From NCBI GenBank assembly GCA_025330725.1, contig JAIWND010000028.1:181501-245500 (forward strand): a stretch of 64,000 nucleotides of DNA, written 5' to 3'. A program made the position numbers and the translations under genes. Positions 1 through 16,188 of the stretch are shown piece by piece (position 1 is the stretch's first letter; each line of letters starts with the position of its first letter). This stretch comes from Chlamydoabsidia padenii (lineage: Eukaryota; Mucoromycota; Mucoromycetes; Mucorales; Cunninghamellaceae). Under the pieces are notes generated by a model, which worked only from the letters and a program-made list of their open reading frames with translations, did not search any database and was not told where the DNA came from.

Positions 1-47
1 AAAAAAAGATCAGGCATTTTGTTGTTACAAATCCGTATTCTTCTTAC

Positions 48-168
48 CAGATCCAGTTGTTTTCAATCGACCGAAAAGCAAGCATCGTTTGCACCTTGAC
101 ACAATCCAAAGCAAGTGCAAGAAAGGTTCTAGTTGTTTGACGAATTCAAACCCAAGTTGAGAGACCAT
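48..168 (-). CDS. Possible first exon of a gene running off the left edge
   Basis: On the minus strand an ATG at 168 opens a frame of about 40 codons that ends at a canonical donor (GTAAG from position 47). The peptide contains a Cys-Lys-Arg-Cys pair but no domain I recognise. No acceptor lies in the remaining 46 bases, so the rest would be outside the window. It could also be chance. Only the ATG, open frame and donor support it. Confidence 0.25.
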
Positions 169-1287
169 GCCACTATTTTCTAGTGTGTCTACCTTTCACC
201 AATACCCCTAGTGAATGGGCGTATTTCGTCATGTACTGTAAAAGAGGCATCCGTCAAATATGAGATCTGTCTGCTGGTGGAGTGCAACTATGTTACAATT
301 GTAATTGTTTTTCTTCATTGTCGAGTTTTATATAAAAGTTCCAAATGTTTGTATAAAGTAAGGTAGATTAAAAAGAAAGAAAGTAAGGAAAAGAAAAAAA
401 AGAAAGGGGGAAATGAATGGTTTTGGATATCCCCAGCGGGATTTGAAATGCATTTCCGTAACCCACGTTGTTGTAGATCCTGGCATAAGATGATTCCTGT
501 TCCTTTCACTTGCTCGATCTGTCCTTACTTGATTACATGTTTATTGGAACTTACTCTTCATATACTATTATATCTGTACTTGATCGCAGGAAAACAGGAC
601 ATCACTCATATCAGCACAAAAGACGCTATTATGTCGGGTACATATTGTCTTGCTCCCTTGCACAATAGGTTTTCCCCCCCCACTCTAGTGCACTTGGGTA
701 GAGTCTTTTTTTTTTTTACAGAATTGTGATTAGTATCGATGTGGGTAAGCATTTCCAAAGGTAAAAAGATCAAAGCGGGATTTCAATTTTAATCCCGAAA
801 GTGTCCTTTATTTTTGCATGATTTCCGATATCTTGATGTCAAACTACGAATCATAATATAAAAAAGATTATATATATATATATAAGTCATTACTATGAAA
901 TCATCATCATCATCATCATCATCAAACATCCACTGCAGCGTTTGTACAATCATGCGATATTTATTATGCATTATATATAAAAAAGGAGGGGGAGGATACC
1001 ATTATGTGAGTTGGAGTTGTTATGTCAATGAATTACATACATAATCACCACAAACATGGTCAAATTTGAATCCATCAAGACAAAAGAAGAGGTGTTATTA
1101 ACATAAGGGCAAACGTTATTATAAAAAGACTAGTACATCATAATCAATCAAAGGTAGTTATAAAAAAGGTATAGGTTCATAAAGTACAGTACATAAGACA
1201 TAAATGGGGAAGGGTGGGGTATCATAAGTAATAGAGTCATAGAAGGGGGCATAAAGGAATGAGGAGAAGGGTGGCGGGGTATCAATA
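169..1287. other. Intergenic, no supported gene
   Basis: No convincing coding exon on either strand. It holds an exact GCGGGATTTGAA motif at 436 and a near copy at 775 that is followed by an inverted partner (taatcccg, about 789-796), a run of (ATC)n near 900-923, and TA-rich simple sequence at 868-884. The last 300 bases are probably the 3' flank of the homeobox gene. Confidence 0.6.
436..447 (+). promoter_or_regulatory. GCGGGATTTGAA motif (exact copy)
   Basis: Exact copy of a 12-mer repeated through the window, here followed directly by ATGCAT. It lies 268 bases upstream of the possible minus-strand exon at 48-168. The function is unknown; its position near gene starts elsewhere suggests a promoter element. 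Confidence 0.45.
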
Positions 1288-1549
1288 TTATTCATGCATA
1301 ATAGAACCCATCCAATCGTCTTGTTCCCATATATAGTTGATATAATCTTCTTGAATCGTCTAAACCAAATAAAAAAAAAATAAACGAGTTAATATCTTTT
1401 TTTTTTCCTTCCATGAGCACAGACTTACATATGGATTGATCATCATATATGGCCAAGATGGGATGACAGACGCAGCTAGATCCGGGTCGGTCGGAGTTTT
1501 TTGCATCCAGTTCAGAATAAAGGCAGGGTCGTATTCATCATGTGATTGC

Positions 1550-1586
<37 letters not shown>

Positions 1587-2238
1587 CCATAGGAGATGGT
1601 GTAGTAAAAAATGATGACGATTCGTCGTAAAACCATAGATCAGAGTGTGGCAAAATAGGTGATGTCGTTGCTGAAGAAGAAGAAGAAGACGAGATGGTCC
1701 CTGTCCTGTCCATGGCTTCATTACCAAATATGTCATGATGATTCAAATAAATCGGATCTAATCTTCCATCATCAAAAGTCAATAGGTCTATTGGTGTTGA
1801 AGGTGGTTGTGGAGAAGGAATAGGTGTCGGTGTTGGTGGTAATGGAAGGACGCCGCCACCAGATTTCATTTGTTGCTGTTTTGCCTTTGCTCGTTTATTC
1901 TGGAACCATATTTGGACAGTACGTGGTGTCATTCCGAGCTGTTCAGCCAATTGATGTCGTTTGGTGGCATTTGGTTTAGTGTTGATCAGGTACTCGTCTT
2001 CAAGAATACCGCATTGATCACTTGAAATACGTCGTCGGTGCTTGACTTCATTCGGGTTGTAAAAGGTCGGGTTGAAATCGGTCTCGTTAAAGAGCGTATT
2101 AGATGATTGTCGATGTAAAGGTGGAGGAATCCATCGAGTAGGTTTGATGATCATAATCGTTGGGCTTCGTCGTTTTCTTCTTCTTGTTGTTGTTGTTGTT
2201 GTTGAAAGTGGTGGAGTAGAGCATTCAACTGAGATCAT
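1288..2238 (-). CDS. Homeodomain transcription factor
   Basis: Two exons (2238-1429, 1359-1288; intron with GTAAGT donor) give 293 residues. Residues about 66-120 are a homeodomain: an Arg-rich N-terminal arm, helix 1 around LEDEYLINTKP, and a recognition helix QIWFQNKRAKAKQ with the invariant Trp, Phe, Asn and Arg. It is expected to be a nuclear DNA-binding regulator. Low-complexity parts flank the domain: six Thr and an RRRKRR basic patch (possible nuclear signal) before it, a Pro-rich stretch after it, and about 16 Gln near residue 217. I chose the ATG at 2238 because the upstream in-frame ATG at 2394 would add a hydrophobic, unrelated extension; that earlier start remains possible. Exon 2 supplies an acidic, Trp-containing tail. 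The domain is certain; the target genes cannot be told from sequence. Confidence 0.9.
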
Positions 2239-4818
2239 GGTCAATAACAAATAAATAATTGGATGATGTAAAAAGACAAAGTGTGGGTGGTGGGTTTGTG
2301 ATTTCTTTTTATTGTATGTCAAAAACAAATCGTGAATAGGTACAGTAGAGTAAGAATCAATCAAACAGTTGACAGGCAAATGAAGCTTCCACAATGGATG
2401 TTTAGTGAGCTGGGTTTGTTTTAAAATTCAGGGCGAGGATATAATAGGGAAGAAAACCGAGGAAAAATAAAATTGCCAGCCTTTTTATGTTTGTTGGCTT
2501 TATCGGGGTTTGAAATCTGAATATGGTAACCAGTTTTGTACTTGTTGTGTCAAGCTATACGAGAGAATGTTGAATAATAACTAATGCGATAAAATGGGGG
2601 GAGTAAGAGGAGAAATAACCTATATAGCACTAAATAATGCAAAAAGAGGGGGGGGCCGGAATTCAGGAGTATTTTTTTTTTTTTTTAACTTTTTGTAGTG
2701 TAGAGATAAAGCTATCAGATCATACGTAAGTCCCGGGTTCAATTAGCTTGTATGCCTCGGTAGAAGACTGGGATATATATGACACTGATTGGAAGTGATA
2801 GGGAGATGGAAGGGGAAGGAGAAAAAACGAGGACTAGGAGTATCACAAGACAAAAACGTAACTGGATGATAAGTGGTGCACAGTGAAACTCCGAATTAAC
2901 ACCCCGACAGAAAAGACAAGGGAACATGATGATATCGTTTTACGTTATTGTTGTTATTGTTATGGTATTAAATGTGAATAAAATGTATATTAACTCCTTC
3001 CTTGATCTCCTTTTTTATCATCGTCATCATCATCACATTTGATTGATTGCTGCTGCATGTTCTTTTAATTTTCAATTGAACTGTGCTGTATTGACATTCA
3101 CCCATGCCAAGATTGGAAATGTACACATATACAAATGTACATATCAATCATGCAGATTATCTCGAAAACCTTTTTAGTTCTAGATGATGGGATCCACACC
3201 AGAGAGGATGATACATGATGATGAGAAAGGGTAGGTCATTTTCCCGGATCCAGACCTGTCAAAGCGGCGTTTGAAATATCGGTATTTGAAATGTTAAGTG
3301 CATGAATCCGTTCCTAACACGCACCGGGACTCTAATAAATGCGATGGATCGACCCCCATGAGTTTTAAGGTGTACATATAATGATGTCATAATTAAGGAG
3401 TTGATCACCTAATGAGACAGGTATGGAATGCTTTTTTCTTTCAAACGGTCTAGAAAGTAGTTAAAAAGCATATTTTAGGAGAACGAGGGGGAAAAGGGAG
3501 AAGGAAGATGCGTCGGTAAGTTTTATTTTTACTTTCTGTGATGATTATCCTATTCATTCATTGTGATAATACATACCATTAACAATGTTTACTTTCAATC
3601 TCCAGAATCCATTTTTACATCATCATAATTAAGAAGAACCAATCAAAAAGATCTAAACATGGTTGAATAAGGGGATACGACCCTCACGTGCTTCTTCTTT
3701 GGTCTCGTTGTGATGATCTACGAATAGATTCTCCCCCGCTTTTCCATTGACTCTATTTTGAGATGATTCTACTTTTAGATCCCCCCATCCCTGATTTTTT
3801 ATCATTAATAAAGTCATTGTCCTTCCAGTACAGATGTACTTGAATTAATCGATCCTTGTCAAGGAGAAAAAAAAAACTTGGGTAAAATGATAAATGTGAT
3901 TTTTATTTACGAGTTAATAAAGATCTATCTAATGTAGATATAACTAAACTATTAGTCCAAGATCTGTTGCCCTAGTCGATGCATAATAGCCACTGATCGT
4001 GTTTGCCATAGATTACCAAAGAAGTAAAAAAATTTCGTCGCCACCCGGTCCACATAGTTATTCAATTGTATTATCCTCCATCATAGTTGTTGTTGTTGTT
4101 ATAAAGACTGTGTTATTCGTCATGTTACCCCCATCCAAGCTTCAAGTGATGCCACCCAAATTGGCCCATCCGCCACCGTTTACTTCTCCTTCCTGCTATG
4201 TCATCCAGGGGAAGGTGATGAAGTCATTGGCAGAAGAATCTAAAAAGGGGGTAAAGTGGGGTAAGACAACATTCAAGGGTTATTCTGTTTAGATGATTTT
4301 GTTTCTTAAAAAGCAAGCTTACCATAGTTACCACCAGTTAAAATAAAAAAGAGGATCATCAACAAAGAGCAGGCTAAAGTGTGTTTACTTTGTGAGTTAC
4401 TTCCATTTCGAGATAAATCCCTATAAAATTGTGAGTCAAAGATTAGTTATCACTTTAACGAGAATCGTATATAAATCTAGTTTTCCTTCTTTTTCTTTAC
4501 CTATCTCCTGACGATGCAAACCCGATGAATATCGTTGATTGTGGTGTTCTAGTGAGTTAGTTGAGACTCTTAGTAGTGTCTAGTTCTTTTTCATGTCAGT
4601 GACTGGTGGATGGGTCCTGCGTATGTAAGATAATGTATTAGCACATATTTCATTGTAAATTTGTCACTCTTTTTTATTGCTGATAGCCAAACATTACCTT
4701 CCATAACTTGTCCTGTGGATTGTGCCAGGGTTGGTTGCAAGATGAACAACTGGAAGAGAAAGAAAAGATGATCCGTGAGATAGAAAAAAAAAAAAAAAAA
4801 AGACATTTGTCAGAATAA

Positions 4819-4830
4819 TTCAAATCCCGC
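4819..4830 (-). promoter_or_regulatory. GCGGGATTTGAA motif (exact copy, reverse orientation)
   Basis: TTCAAATCCCGC, 225 bases upstream of the UBL-domain gene start. A partial GCGGGA core in the opposite orientation follows at about 4846. Confidence 0.5.
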
Positions 4831-4928
4831 CCGAAAGAAATTAGAGCGGGACGTCCAGTTGAAAATTATAGTCTATTACCGCTTTTTTTGTTTTTTTTTT
4901 CTTTTCTCCTTTTTACAAAAGGTACTCT

Positions 4929-4935
4929 TCCTCTT

Positions 4936-5003
<68 letters not shown>

Positions 5004-5006
5004 TTT
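4929..5006. repeat. Pyrimidine tandem repeat (about 12-bp unit, ctctctctttct)
   Basis: About six near-perfect head-to-tail copies of a CT-only unit, ending about 50 bases before the ATG at 5055. A long pyrimidine block just upstream of the start is common around fungal transcription starts, so it may lie in the promoter or 5' UTR. Confidence 0.85.
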
Positions 5007-5054
5007 GCATTCCTTCTTCTTTTAATTGTCATTTATAACTAATACTTTTCCATA

Positions 5055-6181
5055 ATGCCTGATGAACACCCAGCTCCTCCAGCTTCAGTTAACGACACCT
5101 CATCGACCCCCGCCACTACTACTGATGAACCACCTGCTGATAGTTCCAACAACAACAACACACCTTCTTCTGTATTGATAGGTTTACAAATCAAGTCTCT
5201 CGAACAACGAACTCACTCCGTTACATTACCCCGTAATGCCTCTGTCTTGGAACTCAAGAATGAAATACAAGCAACTCTAGATGTGGACAGTGGACGACAA
5301 AGGCTGATTTTCCAAGGCAAAGTACTGAAAGATGATAAAAACTTGACGGATTATGGTAAGAAAGATAATATAAAACGAAAACATAAAGTGAATTTGAGAA
5401 TACGAATACTAACTTTTATTCTGTTGTATGAAATAGCTAATCTTGATGATGGAAAAGTGATACATTTGGTCATACGTCCTTTGGATGCCCCTCAAAACCC
5501 TATGAATGGTAAGGAATTAGTAAGGAAAAACAAAGGGAAAAAGTACTATTGACGTTTGTATGGTATATTTTAGATGAACCTCGCCCCAGCAGCAGACGTA
5601 TCTTTGGTAACAGAGGAAGACCTTTCCCATCTATCGCAAGTCGACTCCCCATGATGGAAGGATATACATTCATCACTTTGGATGCTCATATTGGCGACGC
5701 AGGGGATAACAACTCGGTAAGTTAATAATAACCATACCTCACTCACACAGACATAACCAGTGTTTGTACAAGGGACTAATTCATGTGATTGGGTTGGGCT
5801 TCTATTATTAATATTATTATTATTATTATCTATAGTTCTTCTCCTCTCTTATGAATGGATTGACAGGTGCTAACCCTTTCCATGGTACAAACGCCCCGCA
5901 GAACGGAGGATCTATCAGAACATCCACAACAGCATCAACAGGTACACCATCAACGGTAGGTATACGAAAAATGGAATCATTTAAAGCGTATCTCATCTTT
6001 CTCTCTCTCTCTCTCTCGTATTGATTAGAATGGGCGGCAGCAGCAGCAACAAGCTTCAAATGCAACTACTCTTTTCCCGAACTTCCTTACTCGTTCACCC
6101 TTTGAACTTCGACGATCACTAGAAACTGTATCAAACACGAATACAACCAGTAGTAACAACAGAAGCTCTACTACTTCTACT

Positions 6182-6213
<32 letters not shown>

Positions 6214-7335
6214 CGGCGACAGTAGCAACACCAACACCACAACCACAACCAACAGCAACAACAACAATAATATTACCTCTTCCGATTCAAGATCGTCCAT
6301 TCGACTACCATTCCCCGTAAGTTATTGATGACATGTTCCATCATTTGCATAAATTAATTTGTCTTTTATCTTTGTAGTCCTCGGTGGAAATGCGTTTATC
6401 TCGTACAGTGGCCTACATACGAAACGTCACAAATATCTTGGCAGCCCCTGTGGATCAACGTAAGTCAAATAATAAAACAAGTAATCAAGACATGTAACTC
6501 ATCTTTGTTATAGAAATGAGCCAGATTCCATACACATCAGCATCATCACCTGATTTTATCCAGGAAATTCGGTCGTCGCTCCGTGGTAATGGAAACTCAC
6601 AATCTTATCAAGTTGGCACAGTGATGAATGAATTGGCAGACTTGATGGAACTAGGTACACCTTGGCTACGGGAAACAGCAAGAACATTACAAGAAGATGG
6701 ATCTCAAACATCAAATCAAGTAAGTAGGATTATAAAAGGGGTTGGAGATATGACTGAATGAATCGTTATGCTGATGGCTTCTTTTTTTTTTTTTTTTTTT
6801 TTTTTTTCTTAAAACAATTTAGGATAACGTTGTGTTATTCCGACGAGTGCTTCGGGCTGCAAGGGTGATTCAAGGAATGAGTCTGATCAATCACTTTATG
6901 GGCTCCGTTTTGGCTAGCGCAGATATGGATGGTCGACGTGCAAGGGGTCAAGAATCTTCTGCCTTTGGTGGCTCCCCTGTTATCGAATCATGGCTGGCCG
7001 GTGATGTATTTAGAAATAACACTAACGACAATAATACACCTTTATCTGGATCTACTACCGTGGCTGCAGCAACCACATCTACGCCCAATACATCGACTGA
7101 TGAAGAACCATCCACTACTACAGCAACAAAGACGACATCTAGTAACGAAACATCAGCATCAGCATCATCAGCATCAGTAATGATGAACACAGAAGAAGAA
7201 GAAGGAGGACCATCAACTGACACTATAGACCAGGGCACCAAACGTAAAAGGGACGATGATCAAGACGAAACTGACAGCAACAAACGCGGCCCCAACAAAG
7301 GAAAGGAAAAGGAAACCAAGGAAAAGACGGAATAG
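5055..7335 (+). CDS. Ubiquitin-like domain protein, BAG6/Scythe-like
   Basis: Eight exons (5055-5355, 5437-5508, 5574-5716, 5836-5955, 6029-6316, 6378-6459, 6514-6719, 6823-7335) join in frame to 574 residues. Residues about 38-118 are a ubiquitin-like fold (LIGLQIKSLEQRTHSVTLPR, then LIFQGKVLKDDKNLTDYA). A Gln/Asn/Ser/Thr-rich middle follows (about 12 consecutive Asn). Residues about 315-470 form a helical segment resembling the conserved region of BAG6-type proteins, with RTVAYIRNV and ELADLMELGTPWL. The tail is Thr/Ser-rich, then acidic and Lys-rich (KRKRDDD), a possible nuclear signal. BAG6 proteins act in quality control of mislocalised and tail-anchored proteins; a ubiquilin-type shuttle is the alternative, but I see no C-terminal UBA domain. 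The UBL is certain, the BAG6 assignment moderate. Confidence 0.85.
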
Positions 7336-8743
7336 GATAATTTGATGATAATATATACTTTGTTTAGATATCCCCCACACACCATAGTCTAGCCTCCCTC
7401 TCTCTCCCCTTCATCTGTATATTGCTTCTTTACTCATCCCAATCACTACACACACACACACACATAGTAATATGTTAGCTATTTCCTCTTTTCATTATTG
7501 TTATTAGTGTCATTAAAGCGATTAAATAAATATTTTAAAGATGGGTTTGGTTATCATGCCTTACTCTTTTACTTAATTAATATTGATATAATAAAAACCG
7601 TATTTGTTAATCTTAATTTGCTTACTAAAAATAAGCGATTCAGTGTCATACATAGGTAGTAATGTCAGGACAATATCGGTCGATCCAATTCATTCCCTCA
7701 TCTTCAACTACCATCACTTCAATACGGCCATTGACTATTCTGTTTGATACATTAAAGCAAAACCATGTTCGGAGTTTCCCGATCTGCTTTAATAATCAAT
7801 CTGACCCATTTACGATACTTTGACAACATTCAACTATAATACAGTTAACCCATTGATACCTTGCAATTAGCTCTTTTGATGTCTCTTTTAAAGTGTCAAA
7901 TACTGCTAAAACAAGCTCTACGCGCCGGGGGTTTAAATTTCAGCATTGACGAACAAAAAACCACTTTATGCATTGAAAGTCAATGCGAGTGAAAAACATC
8001 ACCCTATACAATGAGCTGCAGCCCATATCATTGACTTGTAAGATGATGCATATTCATTCCAATAGCCAAACTCGAAATGAACCAAACAAAATCGAGGTGG
8101 GAAACTTCTTCAAGTGAGCTCCAAGATCTAGTTTTCAATGCCCGATTTCCGTGAAAATGATATGGTCTTCCGATCCACCAGTTACGCAGATCGCCACACA
8201 AATAAAATAAAAAACAAAGTTCGTTACCTTTAATGGTAATGATTCGTATTAGTTTCATGCATAGTGAAATGATCAGGGTCTCCCTATAATTTGAACTCCG
8301 ACTACTCGGATGCATCACGGGCACGGGTACATGCTAGTCCACTTCTTGTTGTCTTTACCTGACGGATCAACTTTTTTTTTTTTTTTTACTTCATTATATC
8401 AGCATTGGCTTTCTTGTCATTTGAGAAGAACACGAGACATGATGTGTCACTGATAAGGGGAAATCAAGTGTCAGGGACTTGGTCATGGTGAGTCAAGAGA
8501 CATCGTTCATGGCGTATTCCCTCTTGATAAGAATGAGTCACTTCAAAGTCCATTCTATGAAAGACATCAATTGCAAGAGAAAGGGTGTGTTCCGTTGACA
8601 AAAGAAGAGCAAAAGGGCGGGTTTTGAATTAAACCAGATTGAAATCCCGACGTGACTCACTGGGCCAAAAGAAAAAAAAAATCTTTTACGTTCCTCTCCT
8701 CTTCCTCATTCCTCTCCCCCCACTCTCCATTAATCTTTTTGAC
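7336..8743. other. Intergenic region between UBL gene and AlaRS
   Basis: The first 200 bases are the 3' flank of the UBL gene, with a (CA)n run near 7448. A coding-like minus-strand exon at 7646-7790 is listed separately. The last 150 bases are the AlaRS promoter, with two near copies of the recurring motif (GCGGGTTTTGAA at 8617, TTGAAATCCCGAC at 8639) on opposite strands. Confidence 0.5.
7646..7790 (-). pseudogene. Orphan coding-like exon or gene relic
   Basis: Minus-strand frame of about 47 codons ending in TGA at 7646. Its peptide (ending IDRYCPDITTYV) has the composition of a real protein end, and an AG that could be an acceptor precedes it. Upstream on the same strand a second coding-like stretch lies near 8020-8100, but I could not join the two by canonical splice sites. 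It is either the tail of a poorly resolved gene or a decayed copy. Family not recognised. Confidence 0.25.
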
Positions 8744-12283
<3,540 letters not shown>

Positions 12284-12772
12284 CGTTTTGTCTTATAGTA
12301 TAGTTTATAGTCTAGTTTTTATATATCATTTGTATTTACTTTTTTTTTTAACATGACTGAATAAAAAATTGGTCGGGATTTAAACTGATCTTCATTTATG
12401 CGGGGCATGGATTTATTTGTGTATGCTGGGTTTTAATTGTGGTAGGATTCAGGGGCCACGAAACAATGAAATGCTGATCCCTTCTGACATTTTAATGTTA
12501 AAAAGTGGGCTTTATTTACAAATAAAAAAGGAAATATATAGGGTACGAACGTATAGGTGTAAAACATAAGTAACAGAAATGAATGATAAGTAGCCAAGTA
12601 ATCGAGTTAAGAGGATAAATAAAAAGGAATGTGTTGATCTTAAGAGAATAGTATAAAATGTATGATGACGAAATGACAATGTGGACCGTATTGTGTTTAT
12701 AGAGTAGATATGATAGCGTAATGAGGCTAGATGATATGATGATATAATGATGATCATATTGTGTAAGATTTA
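12284..12772. other. Convergent 3' intergenic region
   Basis: 3' flanks of AlaRS (+) and the bZIP gene (-). It contains a motif variant (TCGGGATTTAAA at 12373) and AT-rich sequence. No gene seen. Confidence 0.7.
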
Positions 12773-13760
12773 TCAGTCATTCAAGTAGGGAGGAAGAGGT
12801 AGAGGAGGTAGAAAATGGCCCGCCATAATATTGCCCGTAACTGGTGAGGTGGACACTAAGATCAAGAAAAAAGTGTGTGGGCGGGCTTTTAATTTCAGGG
12901 CCAAACATGCAAACAAAAAAAAAAGACTTACTGGTATGATTATGTTGGAAATAGTTCCGCTGAAGGCCGACGATAAAGGGGTAGGGCAAAGGAGAGAAGT
13001 TTAGTCAGTATGGATGATATCATCTCGAATCCTTCTAATTCGGTAGACGTTGTTCTCTAGGGTTCTCTTTTGTTCTTTTGCAATTACCATATCTGTACAG
13101 GAACATAAGCCATTACGCGACAATAGTTCCGTCTTGAGAGCATTGATCTCTTCTTGAAATAAGAGAATCATGGATCTTAGTTGTTGATTTTGAGTAGATA
13201 GTTTTTCATAATTAGTTTCAAGATCCTTCATCCACTTCTTCTTTTTTTGTCGACATTTGGAAGCTACCGAAAACACAAATTGAAATTAGGTTCAAAGAAA
13301 AAAGGCGGGCATTAAAATTCATCACCCCTTGTCGGCATTTTAATCCAAAAAAAAAGAGATCGATCGAGATTTTTTTTTTTTTACCTGCAATTCGATTCCG
13401 TTCTAAAAATTCTTTCCTTTGAAGTTCCGCCTCTGCTTGTTCAAAGATTATACTTCGTTTTCTCCCTCCATGATTTGCCTTCTTCGGTGGTGGTGGGTTA
13501 GAAGGTGGTGAGAGTGATGGTGAAGACATATTTTCATCGGATGGAGATGAGAAATCCGTCACTGAGGTTGATAATGTGTATGGTATTGAATGGGTCGAGG
13601 AAATCGGGGGTGAAATGGATGATGATCCCGATGAAAAAGAAGACCCAGAGAACGATGATGATTCTGATGCTGACAAGAGAGATACAGGAGGTGGTTGGTG
13701 AAAATACTCACACTTTGCTTCAGTGGTCCCATAAGAAGGACCTACAGTGGTGGTATTCAT
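12773..13760 (-). CDS. ATF/CREB-type bZIP transcription factor
   Basis: The favoured model has four exons (13760-13385, 13263-13088, 12959-12932, 12855-12773; 220 residues). A Ser/Pro-rich N-terminus is followed by the basic region RKEFLERNRIAASKCRQKKK (split by intron 1) and a leucine zipper with Leu at heptad spacing up to LLSRNGLCSC. The invariant Asn, Ala, Cys and Arg of the ATF/CREB basic region are present, as in fungal Atf1/Sko1 stress regulators downstream of the MAP kinase Hog1/Sty1. The last introns are less certain. If intron 2 (13087-12960, GTAATTG donor, CTAAAC branch site, pyrimidine tract) is retained, the protein ends instead at TAA 13001-13003 after 212 residues with a basic tail. 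Both introns 1 and 3 carry motif-like GCGGGC..TTAA sequence. Confidence 0.88.
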
Positions 13761-14388
13761 CGTATCATCTTGTAAATAGCCAGAGCTTAACAGAAAGCTA
13801 CCTATGTATTCCGGTAGTTAGGCTTCCCAGTATGGTAGTTGTTTGGTCTGTAAATGTATATACTGTACCTTCGAAATCCATAACCAGTAAAATGTATGAA
13901 AGATAAGGAGGGACAAAAAAGGATGTTGCCTAATGCGCGAACGTGTATATCTGGTTTTTTGGGGAAAAGGTGCCTTTGGTATTGAGAAAGTAAGAGAAAA
14001 AGAGGGAAATGAATAGAAGGAAATGGAACTGCTTAAAAAGACGTTAAAGTTGCCTTTTATTGCAGAATTGTAGTACACTATTGTCTTATGCTGGCAATGA
14101 AAAAAAACCCACCTATCCAAAATTGGGAATGCGAAAGCTGGGATTGTAATCACTGGGGGGGGGATAAAACGGAAGCCAGGGCGAGATACCACTTTACGTC
14201 GGGATTGGAAATTGCATGAATTTCTGTCATGTTTCAAATTCCGCCTTTTTTTTGATGAACGTGGTAAAACATTGAGCTTCCCAAAAAGGGATGCTCTTGG
14301 ACCACCGTCTCTTACCCATCGTTAACATGAATGATTTGGTTTTTCCTTCTTCTTGCGTTGAATATATAAAGATTCAACACAGTGTTGG

Positions 14389-14423
<35 letters not shown>

Positions 14424-15018
14424 CAAACTTTTTTCGACCGCTTTTTTTTTTTCTCCCCATGAGGCTATCATTTTTGGATGGAATTGGTGGTGGATATCGT
14501 CAAAATAGCGACGCCCAATTGCAGGCAGTATATCTCTTTTCTCATAAAACTATGGTTACCATGATTGTATACATAAGGTGTTATATCTTGATACGAGGTT
14601 ATAAAACTGGACACTACGACGATCTGGGGGCGATTGCAATCGGGTTGATTGAATGACATCAGGGTCTTCTTTATTTCCGGATCGCTTTATATATACGAAA
14701 GTGTTCGAACGTGGTCTTGATTAGTAATAAAGCTTAAAAATTCTCTTTTATAATAGTGCTACTTATGTCTGTATTTATGCTGATACACTATCCACAGAGG
14801 ATGGTGTTATTAGGCAATCAAACCACCCACTGACAAATTTGAAGTCCCGATTCATGCATTACTGCTCAATGAAAATTTCCTTTCGAATAAACTTTTTATT
14901 TATAATTTCCGTTTGAAAAAGACCTATCTTATCCTAGTTCCATCCCAAACATATAAAATAGTCGATTAAAAAACCATGAATGGCGGTATTTCTCCATCTT
15001 TCTCTTCTCCTAGCCATC
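13761..15018. other. Divergent promoter region, bZIP and forkhead genes
   Basis: Upstream regions of two transcription-factor genes facing away from each other. It contains a poly-A run at about 14393-14420, a poly-T at 14446, and motif variants (CGGGATTGGAAATTGCATGAA at about 14200; caaattccgcc at about 14236). Long open frames here are low-complexity and not supported as genes. Confidence 0.6.
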
Positions 15019-15602
15019 ATGTCCCATCCTGGTATGAGATACAACCCTCATGAGGATAACGTCCTTTTTGACAATCAACAATCTATGATGGAAAAAGATG
15101 TGATGCGGTTACTTCCACCTTCCTGGAAGCCATCCAAAGAAAGTACAGGGTTGTCGGGGTTTTATGCTGGAACGGAGTTTAGCGGATCTTTTGATGGTTT
15201 TCGGGTACGCCCATTCCAACCTGATCAGTTCCAGCAACAAATGGATCACTCATCGTTTCCTACAGCTCAATACCAAGCACCACCCATATTTTATAATAAC
15301 AATAGTAGTGTCAACTATCAACCTGCTTATCAACAACGAGACACCACTGCTGTGACCGAAGAATTTAAATCCCGTCCCATGCGGAAAAGGAGACGACCTC
15401 CCCACTCTTATGCTTCATTGATAGCCCAGGCTATCTTGACTTCCCCAAATCAAAAAATGACTTTGCGTGAAATTTATGAATGGGTACAAACAAAGTATCC
15501 TCATTTGTATGAAGCCAATGAAACAGGCTGGCAGGTAAATAGAGAAAATCATTTTCATATCCCGCCTATAAAATGGGTCACCGACATTAAATTTTCTTCT
15601 CT

Positions 15603-15643
<41 letters not shown>

Positions 15644-16115
15644 CAGAACACCATTCGTCACAATCTATCACTCAACCGGTGTTTCCGAAAACTAGCACGG
15701 TCTCAAGAAAATGGTAAAAAAGGAAGCAAGGGCGGGTTTTGGACAGTGGATGTGGAACAATTAAACAATACAAACTTTGGTCGGCAAATCCTGGACAGTG
15801 GATTCCTCAGCAGCATTGAATATTGGCATCAAGAACAACAACAACAAATGCGCCAAGTCATGACCCCTTCCAGCAGCATATCTACAATGTCTACTTCATC
15901 TTCTTCCGATGGGAATCTCGCCAACCAACTGCTCCAAAGAATCGACCCAGAAGAAATTGACTTTGATACACTGATACCCTTTTATTCGACCCCAAAACAC
16001 TATACCACCGACTCTCTACGAATGACGAAACGATCGTTTGAAGACTCCAAGACAAGCTCGGTCCGTGGATCGACTTCTCCTGATGGTACCTTCCAAGCTT
16101 TGCACCAGTTTTCTC

Positions 16116-16188
<73 letters not shown>

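Larger units (their letters stand above)
2239..5054. other. 2.8-kb intergenic region
   Basis: Promoter sides of the homeobox gene and of the UBL-domain gene. A 56-codon plus-strand frame at 4122-4292 (Pro/Lys-rich, with an in-frame GTAAAG near its end) reads somewhat like coding sequence, but it has no recognisable domain and no supported splice partner, so I do not call it a gene. It contains poly-T and poly-A runs (2672, 4783) and an exact motif copy at 4819. No RNA gene seen. Confidence 0.5.

Noticed and set aside
2731..2750. CCCGGGTTCAATTAGC resembling a tRNA T-arm
   Set aside because: No matching acceptor, D-arm or anticodon arm could be folded around it. No tRNA or rRNA gene was found anywhere in the window.
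6025..6300. Leu/Val-rich minus-strand frame opposite the UBL-domain gene
   Set aside because: Antisense shadow of the AAC/ACC repeats in exon 5; no independent evidence.
8028..8324. A 98-codon minus-strand frame before AlaRS
   Set aside because: No recognisable domain, unusual composition, and no splice connection to the coding-like exon at 7646-7790. It may be part of a relic but is not supportable alone.
14291..14656. A 121-codon plus-strand frame upstream of the forkhead gene
   Set aside because: It includes a poly-Lys from an A run and promoter-like sequence; no domain or homologous pattern.
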